From assembly GCA_018646565.1 (NCBI GenBank), contig JABGUO010000123.1:1-5864 (forward strand): a DNA stretch of 5,864 nt, in the 5' to 3' direction. A program made the position numbers and the translations under genes. Source of the stretch: Opitutia bacterium. Its GTDB lineage: Bacteria; Verrucomicrobiota; Verrucomicrobiia; Opitutales; Seribacteraceae. Positions within the stretch are counted from its first letter, which is position 1. Every line of letters starts with the position of its first letter. Of this stretch, positions 1 through 5,533 are shown piece by piece. A model generated the notes under the pieces. It saw only the letters and a program-made list of their open reading frames with translations, had not been told where the DNA came from and searched no databases.

Positions 1-66
1 GAGAGAACAGAACAGAAAAAAATGGTATATGAGAATTTTTATGGTTTTATTCATACTTATTATTGA
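1..66 (+). CDS. Possible 3' end of an upstream gene (partial, uncertain)
   Basis: The frame beginning at base 1 is open for 21 codons and stops with TGA at 64-66, sharing one base with the ATG at 66 (TGATG). That junction is typical of translationally coupled operon genes and would explain why no ribosome binding site precedes the kinase. The residues visible (ending ENFYGFIHTYY) do not identify a family. A second frame, from base 2 to the TAA at 80-82, is also open and reads as a hydrophobic stretch (WYMRIFMVLFILIID), so the choice of frame is uncertain and the stretch could even be non-coding. Confidence 0.27.
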   Translation, partial: ERTEQKKMVYENFYGFIHTYY

Positions 67-1016
67 TGAAAGAACTTCTTAATGAAATCAAGAGACTTCG
101 TGTGCTTGTTGTGGGAGATGTAATGCTTGACCGTTATGTATCAGGTGAAGTTCATCGGATTTCTCCAGAAGCTCCCGTCCCTGTATTGACAGTGGGGAGT
201 GAAAAAGTGGTTGCAGGTGGCGCGGCCAATGTGGCGTTAAATGCATCTTCCTTGGGAGCTGATGTCGAAGTATGTGGTTGGTTTGGTACTGATATTCAAG
301 GCACTCAATTAAAAGAGTTGTTATTTGCGAAAAATATTAGGGTCGATGAATCGTTTTGTTTTCCAACTTTTCCAACAATAAGCAAGACAAGGGTCACATC
401 CGGAAATCAGCAAATTTGTAGAGTCGACCGTGAAGATCCACCCTCTAATTATAAACCGAATTTGTCTCTATTGGGCGATGCTTTTATTGAAAAAGCAAAT
501 CGGTCTGATGTCGTTATAATTTCGGATTATGGAAAGGGGTTTATTTCTAACGAATTACTCTCACTTCTTCGAATGCATTCCTCTTTTCTTGCCGTGGATC
601 CAAAACCAAGTCGATTACTTGACTACTGTAAGCCCGACCTGCTAACCCCTAACCGCCTTGAGGCCTTGGAACTGGCAGGGAGATCGAGGATGATGAAAGA
701 TAAATTTCCTAAAGTGCAAATAACCAAAGAAATTTTCGATAGGTTTTGTCCTCAAAAATTAGCGATAACTTTAGGCTCAGAAGGAATGCTTTTAGCCGAG
801 GGCGGAAAAGTTCAAAACACTATCCCGACTGCCGCACGTGAAGTGTTTGATGTGTCGGGTGCAGGGGATACGGTAATTGCAGTTTTAGCGATGGCACTTG
901 TGGCGGGAGGAGATTTTAAGGAATCTGCAAAGCTAGCCAATTTAGCGGCCGGTATTGTTGTGGCCAAGGTGGGAACGGCAACGGTAACGACTGAAGAAAT
1001 TATGTCGGTTTTGTAA
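66..1016 (+). CDS. rfaE1: D-glycero-beta-D-manno-heptose-7-phosphate kinase (single-domain RfaE1/HldA)
   Basis: This is a cytoplasmic PfkB/ribokinase-family kinase that phosphorylates heptose 7-phosphate at C1 with ATP, giving the 1,7-bisphosphate for ADP-heptose and LPS core synthesis. Numbering from the ATG at 66 (316 residues), the family N-terminal signature runs from VVGDVMLDRY (15-24) through RISPEAPVPVL (31-41). A GGAANVA sugar-binding motif lies at 51-57, followed by DPKPS and LTPNRLEA in the middle and ITLGSEGM near the nucleotide site. The C-terminal PfkB motif is FDVSGAGDT, with the catalytic base Asp268 in GAGD (265-268). Bifunctional HldE is about 475 residues; this protein ends after the kinase domain, so the nucleotidyltransferase (HldC type) must be separate. 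A TTG at 63 is also in frame, but ATG 66 is preferred; an in-frame stop at 30-32 limits any extension. There is no Shine-Dalgarno, and gmhB follows after 8 bases. Confidence 0.93.
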   Translation: MKELLNEIKRLRVLVVGDVMLDRYVSGEVHRISPEAPVPVLTVGSEKVVAGGAANVALNASSLGADVEVCGWFGTDIQGTQLKELLFAKNIRVDESFCFPTFPTISKTRVTSGNQQICRVDREDPPSNYKPNLSLLGDAFIEKANRSDVVIISDYGKGFISNELLSLLRMHSSFLAVDPKPSRLLDYCKPDLLTPNRLEALELAGRSRMMKDKFPKVQITKEIFDRFCPQKLAITLGSEGMLLAEGGKVQNTIPTAAREVFDVSGAGDTVIAVLAMALVAGGDFKESAKLANLAAGIVVAKVGTATVTTEEIMSVL

Positions 1017-1018
1017 GG
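1015..1018 (+). promoter_or_regulatory. Ribosome binding site for the gmhB-like gene
   Basis: AAGG overlaps the stop codon of the kinase gene (TAAGG) and lies six bases before the ATG at 1025. It supports that start and suggests coupled translation. It is one of the few recognisable Shine-Dalgarno sites in the window. Confidence 0.55.
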
Positions 1019-1024
1019 TATTTT

Positions 1025-1567
1025 ATGTCTCGAGCAGTTTTTTTAGACCGAGACGGTACATTAATCAGGGATGTTCACTATCTTAAAGATCCAAACGATG
1101 TTGAAATTATTAATGGAGTGGGAGAAGCTCTTAGAATTATTAAACGAATGGGTTACCTCATTTTTCTGCATACTAACCAATCTGGGATAGCAAGGGGTTA
1201 TTATGACTGGTCAGATGTTCATTCATGCAATGAAAGAATGCTTCAAGAATTTGGTTTATCGGCAGATTTCTTTGATGATGTCTGTATTGCTCCCGAATCT
1301 CCTGATCAAGTAATTCAATACCGCAAGCCCTCTATTCTTTTCCAACAAGAAATGATTGTGAAATTTAAATTAGAACCCTCGAACTGCTGGATGATCGGAG
1401 ATAAATGGATTGATCCACAAACTGGACTCGACGCAGGAATGAAGGGTGGACTTGTACGAACTGGAAAAGTGGTGGATTCTGAACTAGAGAAAATGGCAAA
1501 GGCAAATAATGTGGAATTATTTCCTGACTTACTCGAATTTGTAAAGCAACAGTTAGTTGAAATATGA
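1025..1567 (+). CDS. gmhB: D-glycero-D-manno-heptose-1,7-bisphosphate 7-phosphatase, GmhB-like HAD phosphatase
   Basis: This cytoplasmic HAD-family (HisB-N/GmhB subgroup) phosphatase should remove the 7-phosphate from the bisphosphate made by the preceding kinase. It has 180 residues, the usual size. Motif I is FLDRDGT (6-12), with nucleophile Asp8 and acid/base Asp10. Motif II is HTNQSG (49-54), including Thr50. The substrate/motif III lysine lies in YRKPS (99-103). Motif IV is IGDKWID (124-130), with Mg-binding Asp126. The characteristic zinc loop of the group (CxH then CxC, just before RKP) is not preserved: only Cys87 remains in CIAPESP (87-93), and no Cys or His lies between it and RKP. 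Assignment to heptose metabolism rests on the family and the adjacent kinase; a related sugar or histidinol phosphatase is less likely. Its TGA overlaps the next gene's ATG by four bases (ATGA). Confidence 0.86.
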   Translation: MSRAVFLDRDGTLIRDVHYLKDPNDVEIINGVGEALRIIKRMGYLIFLHTNQSGIARGYYDWSDVHSCNERMLQEFGLSADFFDDVCIAPESPDQVIQYRKPSILFQQEMIVKFKLEPSNCWMIGDKWIDPQTGLDAGMKGGLVRTGKVVDSELEKMAKANNVELFPDLLEFVKQQLVEI

Positions 1568-2127
1568 GTCCTAAATTGCCCAGTCGCTGGGATCTCCAAG
1601 AAAATGAATTGCATTCAGATTGCCGGATTTTTGAAGTTTGGAAACGTCGATTCAAAAGAAGATCGGATGGGGTAGAGGGTGATTTTTTTGTTCTAGATAC
1701 CAATGACTGGGTCAATGTGCTTGCACTGACACCTGCAAAAGAGCTAGTTCTCGTTCGGCAATTTCGGTACGGGACGGAAGAATTTTCTTTAGAACCGCCC
1801 GGAGGAGTTATTGAAAAAGGAGAAGATCCAATTGTGGCCGGACTTCGTGAACTAGAGGAAGAAACTGGATATGTCGGCAAAAATCCCCGACTGATTGGAA
1901 CGGCTCGCCCTAATGCAGCAATTCTTTCAAATCGTTGTTTTTTTGTGTTTGTAGAAGATGTTGAAAAAACCAAAGACCTTAACTTTGATCTCCACGAAGA
2001 ACTCCTCACCGAGTTACATCACACCAATAAATTAAAAGAATTAGTACAACGGGGTGAGATTACTCATTCAATTGGAGTAAACGCCATTTTTCATCTTTTT
2101 CTAGAATTACAGTCAACCGATAGCTAG
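1564..2127 (+). CDS. Nudix hydrolase, ADP-ribose pyrophosphatase-like
   Basis: This 187-residue protein has a complete Nudix box, G-x5-E-x7-REL-x-EE-x-G-aromatic, from Gly81 to Tyr103: Gly81, Glu87, Arg95, Glu96, Leu97, Glu99, Glu100, Gly102. The glutamates bind the metal for cleaving a nucleoside diphosphate linked to another group X. The strand and loop just before the box ([21 protein letters not shown], from 61) have the layout of ADP-ribose/ADP-sugar pyrophosphatases, where this segment usually reads QxRxxxxxxxxExPxG. The real substrate cannot be read from the sequence. The ATG overlaps the gmhB stop (ATGA), so translation is probably coupled, and no Shine-Dalgarno is needed or seen. Co-transcription with heptose genes makes a role in nucleotide-sugar turnover possible but unproved; general housekeeping is the alternative. 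It is the last gene of the operon, and no clear terminator follows. Confidence 0.9.
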   Translation: MSPKLPSRWDLQENELHSDCRIFEVWKRRFKRRSDGVEGDFFVLDTNDWVNVLALTPAKELVLVRQFRYGTEEFSLEPPGGVIEKGEDPIVAGLRELEEETGYVGKNPRLIGTARPNAAILSNRCFFVFVEDVEKTKDLNFDLHEELLTELHHTNKLKELVQRGEITHSIGVNAIFHLFLELQSTDS

Positions 2128-2191
2128 GAGAAATCTTTGTTAGTTGCCATTTATAAGTTACCAAATTTAAGACTCCCACGTGTTTTACTGT

Positions 2192-2202
2192 GTTGAGTCA
2201 AC
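2192..2202. repeat. 11-base palindrome, possible operator
   Basis: GTTGA-G-TCAAC is a perfect inverted repeat of five-base arms around a central G, lying about 80 bases before the -35 box of the lrp-like gene. Lrp/AsnC proteins often regulate their own promoters through short dyads, so an operator role is conceivable. A palindrome this short can also arise by chance. Confidence 0.25.
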
Positions 2203-2280
2203 TTTGCTTGAAATTTAACAAATGAGTCTCCCACTTTATTATCCTCTCGCAATAACCCGTATTTTGGAGGGCTTTGCTTC

Positions 2281-2309
2281 TTTACGATAGCACTAAAAAA
2301 TACTATAAA
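2281..2309 (+). promoter_or_regulatory. Sigma-70-type promoter for the lrp-aminotransferase-der unit
   Basis: The -35 box TTTACG (2281-2286, four of six matches to TTGACA) and the -10 box TATAAA (2304-2309, five of six) are separated by the ideal 17 bases. The expected transcription start, about 2316, lies only two or three bases before the ATG at 2319. The transcript would therefore be leaderless or nearly so, in agreement with the absence of a Shine-Dalgarno. Confidence 0.55.
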
Positions 2310-2318
2310 TAAGCTGTT

Positions 2319-2801
2319 ATGAGCGATTTACTATCCATTCTCCAAGAAACTGCTGATCCTCGACCCGAGCGTTTGGCAAAAATCTTGGGTTGTACCGCAG
2401 AGGATGTGGAGAGTGAATTGGAGGAACTTCGCAAAAATAAAACCTTACTGGGTTGGATGCCCTTGTTGAACCCAACTCATCACGATTTAGAACAGGTTCG
2501 TGCTGTAATCGAAGTTAAAATAAGCCCAGAGCGGGAGGGCGGATTTGATCGAATGGCAATGAGAATTTCAAAATTTGAAGAGGTTGAATCCTGTTACTTA
2601 ATGTCAGGTGGGTATGATTTACTAGTATTTGTTACCGGAAAGAACCTGAGGTCAGTTGCCTCTTTTATTTCGGAGCGCCTAGCTACTATTGATGGAGTGC
2701 TTTCAACTGCCACTCACTTTCTCCTCCGCCCGTACAAGGATCATGGTCACATTTTTGAAGAAGAATCCGAGAATCAAGAAAAACCATCAGTTAGTCCCTA
2801 G
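2319..2801 (+). CDS. Lrp/AsnC-family transcriptional regulator
   Basis: The protein has 160 residues. Residues 4-52 form an AsnC-type winged helix-turn-helix (LLSILQETA, then RLAKILGCTAEDVESELEEL, ending LLGWMPLLNP). After a linker, residues about 60-140 form the RAM/AsnC ligand-binding domain, with the motif SGGYDLLVFV (96-105) that shapes the effector pocket in this family, and the closing segment VLSTATHFLLRPYK. A short acidic tail follows. Such proteins assemble as dimers to octamers or hexadecamers and respond to amino acids. The aminotransferase gene begins six bases after its stop. That pairing resembles Bacillus subtilis alaR-alaT (yugG-yugH), so it probably senses an amino acid linked to that transaminase and may also regulate itself. 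The effector and targets are inferred. No Shine-Dalgarno precedes the ATG, which lies about nine bases after a -10 box. Confidence 0.88.
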   Translation: MSDLLSILQETADPRPERLAKILGCTAEDVESELEELRKNKTLLGWMPLLNPTHHDLEQVRAVIEVKISPEREGGFDRMAMRISKFEEVESCYLMSGGYDLLVFVTGKNLRSVASFISERLATIDGVLSTATHFLLRPYKDHGHIFEEESENQEKPSVSP

Positions 2802-2807
2802 AACAGA

Positions 2808-4001
2808 ATGAATCCAGAAAATTTCATTGCTGATCATATTAAAAGCTTACCTCGTTCTGGAATACGAGATTTCTTTGCGATTGTATCAGAAATGCCTCAA
2901 GCGATTTCTTTGGGAATTGGAGAACCCGATTTTGTAACTCCCTGGAAAATTAGAGAGGCATCCATATTTGCTCTTGAGCAGGGAAAAACATCATACACTG
3001 ATAATCGTGGTCTCCTTTCACTCCGGAAAGAAATTTCTAAGTATTGTGCCTCCTTTTTCGGTCCTGAATATGATCCGGTTTCGGAAATTTTAGTAACCGT
3101 TGGTGTTTCCGAGGCTATCGATATTGCCCTGCGTTCGATTCTCAATCCAGGCGATAAAGTTTTGTACCACGAACCATGTTATGTCTCCTATGCACCAAGT
3201 GTTACCCTTGCATTTGGCGAGGCGATCCCCGTTGCAACAACTCCCGGGCAAGAATTCTCTCTCGATCCTGAAGCCTTTGAAAAAGCGTGGCAACCAGGAT
3301 GTAAAATTTTGATGCTTAATTTTCCTACCAACCCAACTGGTGGTACTGCAGACCGGGAAAAGTTGGAACGCTTGGCAAAATTTGCCAAAGAAAAAGACTT
3401 AATTGTGATCAGCGATGAAATATACGCGGAATTAACTTACGAGGGTGAGCATGTGAGCATTGCATCGCTTCCTGGAATGAAAGAACGAACTCTCTTATTG
3501 CATGGATTCTCCAAGGGTTTTGCTATGACTGGATTCCGGGTTGGTTTTGGTTGTGGTCCAGATTGGCTCATTGATGCGATGATGAAAATCCATCAGTATT
3601 GTATGATGTGTGCTCCAATTTTAAGTCAGGAAGCAGCGATTGAAGCCCTGGTGAATGGTTCGGAAGATGTAATGAGAATGCGTGATCAATATCATAAAAG
3701 ACGAGATTTTGTAATTCGTCGATTTAATGAAATCGGATTAAGTTGTCATCTGCCAAGGGGTTCATTTTATGCCTTTCCCGATATATCGATCACTGGTCTA
3801 AATGAAACTGAGTTTTGCCATCGTTTACTTCGAGAACAAGAAGTGGCAGTGGTTCCCGGTACTGCCTTTGGGGATCATGGGATCAATCATGTAAGGGCGA
3901 GTTTTTCCACTTCTTACGAGAAATTAGTGGAGGCGACAAATCGAATGGAATCATTTGTTGATTGCCTTGATTCTGAAAACGCCCACTCTGCAGCGATTTA
4001 A
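2808..4001 (+). CDS. PLP-dependent class I/II aminotransferase (subgroup I-gamma, AlaT/PatA-like)
   Basis: This cytosolic fold-type I aminotransferase has 397 residues, full length for the family. The N-terminal segment has the ISLGIGEPDF/TP pattern (33-44) followed by TSYTDNRGLLSLR. NPTGG (175-179) supplies the Asn175 that contacts the PLP O3' group, and SDEIY (202-206) has Asp203 for the pyridine nitrogen and Tyr206. SKGFAMTGFR (235-244) holds the Schiff-base Lys236 and the phosphate-binding Arg244. Arg363 in HVRASFS is the substrate alpha-carboxylate ligand. The segment KIHQYCMMCAPILSQEAA after the lysine is typical of the YugH/PatA/archaeal aromatic aminotransferase group. Candidate activities are alanine, aspartate, aromatic or N-acetyl-LL-diaminopimelate transamination, and sequence alone cannot choose. 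It is co-transcribed with the Lrp-like gene, which favours alanine or another regulated amino acid. The start follows the regulator's stop by six bases without a Shine-Dalgarno. Confidence 0.92.
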   Translation: MNPENFIADHIKSLPRSGIRDFFAIVSEMPQAISLGIGEPDFVTPWKIREASIFALEQGKTSYTDNRGLLSLRKEISKYCASFFGPEYDPVSEILVTVGVSEAIDIALRSILNPGDKVLYHEPCYVSYAPSVTLAFGEAIPVATTPGQEFSLDPEAFEKAWQPGCKILMLNFPTNPTGGTADREKLERLAKFAKEKDLIVISDEIYAELTYEGEHVSIASLPGMKERTLLLHGFSKGFAMTGFRVGFGCGPDWLIDAMMKIHQYCMMCAPILSQEAAIEALVNGSEDVMRMRDQYHKRRDFVIRRFNEIGLSCHLPRGSFYAFPDISITGLNETEFCHRLLREQEVAVVPGTAFGDHGINHVRASFSTSYEKLVEATNRMESFVDCLDSENAHSAAI

Positions 4002-4020
4002 TCCTCTTCCATTTATTTTT

Positions 4021-4026
4021 TAAAAT
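4021..4026 (+). promoter_or_regulatory. Possible -10 element for der
   Basis: TAAAAT matches the -10 consensus at five of six positions and ends nine bases before the der ATG, the same spacing as the -10 box before the lrp-like gene. The best -35 is poor (TTTAAT at 3997-4002, spacer 18), so this may be only a weak internal promoter or an AT-rich coincidence. Confidence 0.3.
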
Positions 4027-4035
4027 GCTCTCATT

Positions 4036-5436
4036 ATGAGCCTTACACAAAGTGTTGCAATTGTTGGTCGCCCTAATGTGGGTAAAAGCCGTTTATTTAA
4101 TCGACTAGCAGGTCGACGCATCTCCATCGTACACGATCGCCCGGGAGTAACTCGGGATGTTGTGGTCGCGGATAGCCCGGAAGGCTACACATTGATGGAC
4201 ACCGGCGGGATTGGAATGCAACCAGAAATGACTTCTGTGGAAATTCAGGATGCGACTGAATACCAAGCTGATTTCGCAATCCATGCATCAGATTTATTAT
4301 TATTTGTAGTGGATGGCAGGGAAGGTTTAATTCCTCTTGATGAGACTTTAGCCCGAAAATTCAGGAAAATGGGCAAAGAGCCGATTTTAGTGGTTAATAA
4401 ATTAGACGAACCTGAAAAAAATTATTCGATTTCTGAATTTGATCGTCTTGGATTTAAAACGGTGGTGGGAGTATCTGCGGAACATGGTGTTGGATTTGAA
4501 GAGTTGATTACCACGATTCAATCGAAGATTCCCATTAGCACTATTCTACCGATTGAGGGAGATAATGATAGGACTCGTATTGCTTTCATCGGCCGCCCCA
4601 ATGTAGGGAAATCATCGTTGTGCAACCGATTGCTTGAAATGGATCGCTTAATTGTGAGTGATGTACCGGGAACTACTCGAGAAACTGTTGAGTTAGACTT
4701 GGACTTCAAAAGTGAAAACTCAGAAGAGGATTGGAAGTTTAGATTATACGACACTGCCGGTTTAAAACGGCACAAAAGAATTGATAGTTCTCTTGATTTC
4801 TTTTCTTCAGTACGGACTAAAAAGGCGATTGAATCTGTAGATGTAGTTTTCCTTGTCCTAGATGCGAGAGAAGGGGTGACCAAGCAGGATAAAATCATGG
4901 CAGACCATGTATTAAAAGAGGGGAAAGCACTTTCAATTCTAGTAAATAAATGGGACTTGGCATTAGACGGGTTTCGAAAGGACCCACTTCCTGGTTATGA
5001 GGATGAAAAAGATTTTAGAAAGAGTTATTTAAAATCAATTCGTAAGGAACTATTCTTTCTTCCCGATTCTCCAATTTCTTTTGTTTCTGCACTCACCGGA
5101 TATTCGATTAAAGACTTTTTACAGGTCGCCCGCGACCTAGATGCACGGATGGATAAAACGCTTTCAACTTCTGCATTGAATAAAGTAATTGGTGAAATGT
5201 GGGAGCATCGACCTCCTGCAAAAATTAAGGGAAAACGCTTTAAAGTCTTTTATGCGGTTCAAGTTGAGAATCGTCCATTTCGAGTCAAACTTTTCTGTAA
5301 TCGGGAGGAACGATTAAACGATCAATATCGTCGGTATTTAGAAAAAGGTATTCAGCAGAAATTTGGGCTTTCTGGATGTCCCCTCAAATTTTCTTTAGCC
5401 GGTAAAGAACAAAGGTATCAGGAAGAGAAAGTCTAA
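4036..5436 (+). CDS. der: Ribosome-assembly GTPase Der (EngA), tandem GTPase domains plus KH-like domain
   Basis: Der is an essential GTPase that assists maturation of the 50S ribosomal subunit. The 466 residues cover the whole family architecture. GTPase domain 1 has the P-loop GRPNVGKS (11-18), G2 PGVTRD, G3 DTGG (55-58), G4 NKLD (121-124) and G5 SAE. GTPase domain 2 has GRPNVGKS (186-193), G2 PGTTRE, G3 DTAG (239-242), G4 NKWD (304-307) and G5 SAL. A C-terminal KH-like domain occupies roughly 355-455 and contains HRPPAKIKGKRFKVFYAVQ, which fits the usual PP-x-x-x-G-(K/R) pattern. All nucleotide-binding motifs are intact. The first P-loop is followed by Arg rather than the commoner Thr. The gene lies 34 bases after the aminotransferase, without a Shine-Dalgarno, and is followed by a strong terminator. 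Confidence 0.97.
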   Translation: MSLTQSVAIVGRPNVGKSRLFNRLAGRRISIVHDRPGVTRDVVVADSPEGYTLMDTGGIGMQPEMTSVEIQDATEYQADFAIHASDLLLFVVDGREGLIPLDETLARKFRKMGKEPILVVNKLDEPEKNYSISEFDRLGFKTVVGVSAEHGVGFEELITTIQSKIPISTILPIEGDNDRTRIAFIGRPNVGKSSLCNRLLEMDRLIVSDVPGTTRETVELDLDFKSENSEEDWKFRLYDTAGLKRHKRIDSSLDFFSSVRTKKAIESVDVVFLVLDAREGVTKQDKIMADHVLKEGKALSILVNKWDLALDGFRKDPLPGYEDEKDFRKSYLKSIRKELFFLPDSPISFVSALTGYSIKDFLQVARDLDARMDKTLSTSALNKVIGEMWEHRPPAKIKGKRFKVFYAVQVENRPFRVKLFCNREERLNDQYRRYLEKGIQQKFGLSGCPLKFSLAGKEQRYQEEKV

Positions 5437-5456
5437 TCTTTAAATATATTCCCCCC

Positions 5457-5482
5457 AAAAAGCCGTCTCGACGGCTTTTTTT
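5457..5482 (+). terminator. Rho-independent terminator after der
   Basis: AGCCGT (5461-5466) and ACGGCT (5471-5476) form a GC-rich hairpin with loop CTCG. Five A's on the left (5457-5461) extend the pairing with the T-run, and seven T's (5476-5482) follow. It ends 51 bases before fmt, separating the two transcription units. Confidence 0.92.
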
Positions 5483-5533
5483 GTGCCATTTTCGTTGTCC
5501 GATAGATTATTTTACCATTTTCTGTATTATTAA
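5483..5533 (+). promoter_or_regulatory. Short spacer that should hold the fmt promoter
   Basis: Because a strong terminator precedes it, fmt needs a promoter in these 51 bases unless readthrough supplies it. Candidate -10 boxes are GATTAT (5505-5510; with TTGTGC at 5481-5486, spacer 18) and TATTAT (5525-5530), the latter so close to the ATG that the start of transcription would fall within the first codons. Neither arrangement is convincing, and no Shine-Dalgarno is seen. Confidence 0.35.

Larger units (their letters stand above)
2128..2318. other. Intergenic region between the heptose operon and the lrp-aminotransferase-der unit
   Basis: This AT-rich spacer holds the promoter of the downstream unit (listed separately), an 11-base palindrome at 2192-2202, and a CACGTG at 2177-2182. 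It also has an imperfect direct repeat: AAATTTAA at 2163 and 2211, and AGWCTCCCACKT at 2170-2181 and 2225-2236. No strong intrinsic terminator for the upstream operon is visible. Two short open frames, 2137-2196 (TTG start, with AGGAG at 2126-2130) and 2222-2290 (ATG start), are present but I do not call them genes. Confidence 0.6.

Noticed and set aside
63..65. TTG at 63 as the start of the heptose kinase
   Set aside because: The ATG immediately after it at 66 is a better start codon and forms the TGATG junction; only one residue is at stake.
1365..2009. Long open frame on the - strand (214 codons) across gmhB and the Nudix gene
   Set aside because: It is antisense to two genes with complete catalytic motifs, its translation is Ser/Arg-rich low-complexity sequence, and it matches no family I know.
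2249..2276. Weak hairpin GCAA...CCC...GGG...TTGC before the regulator promoter, considered as a terminator of the heptose operon
   Set aside because: The pairing is short and interrupted and no T-run follows, so it does not meet the usual terminator criteria.
2222..2290. 22-codon frame starting at ATG 2222, possibly a leader peptide
   Set aside because: It has no ribosome binding site, no run of one amino acid and no attenuator hairpin, and it ends within the predicted promoter, so it would not be on the regulator's transcript.
3090..3388. Several short overlapping frames on both strands inside the aminotransferase gene
   Set aside because: They are overlapped by an intact, motif-complete aminotransferase and show no family features.
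4518..4898. Open frame on the - strand (126 codons) inside der
   Set aside because: It lies fully antisense to the well-conserved second GTPase domain of Der and is Ser-rich without motifs.
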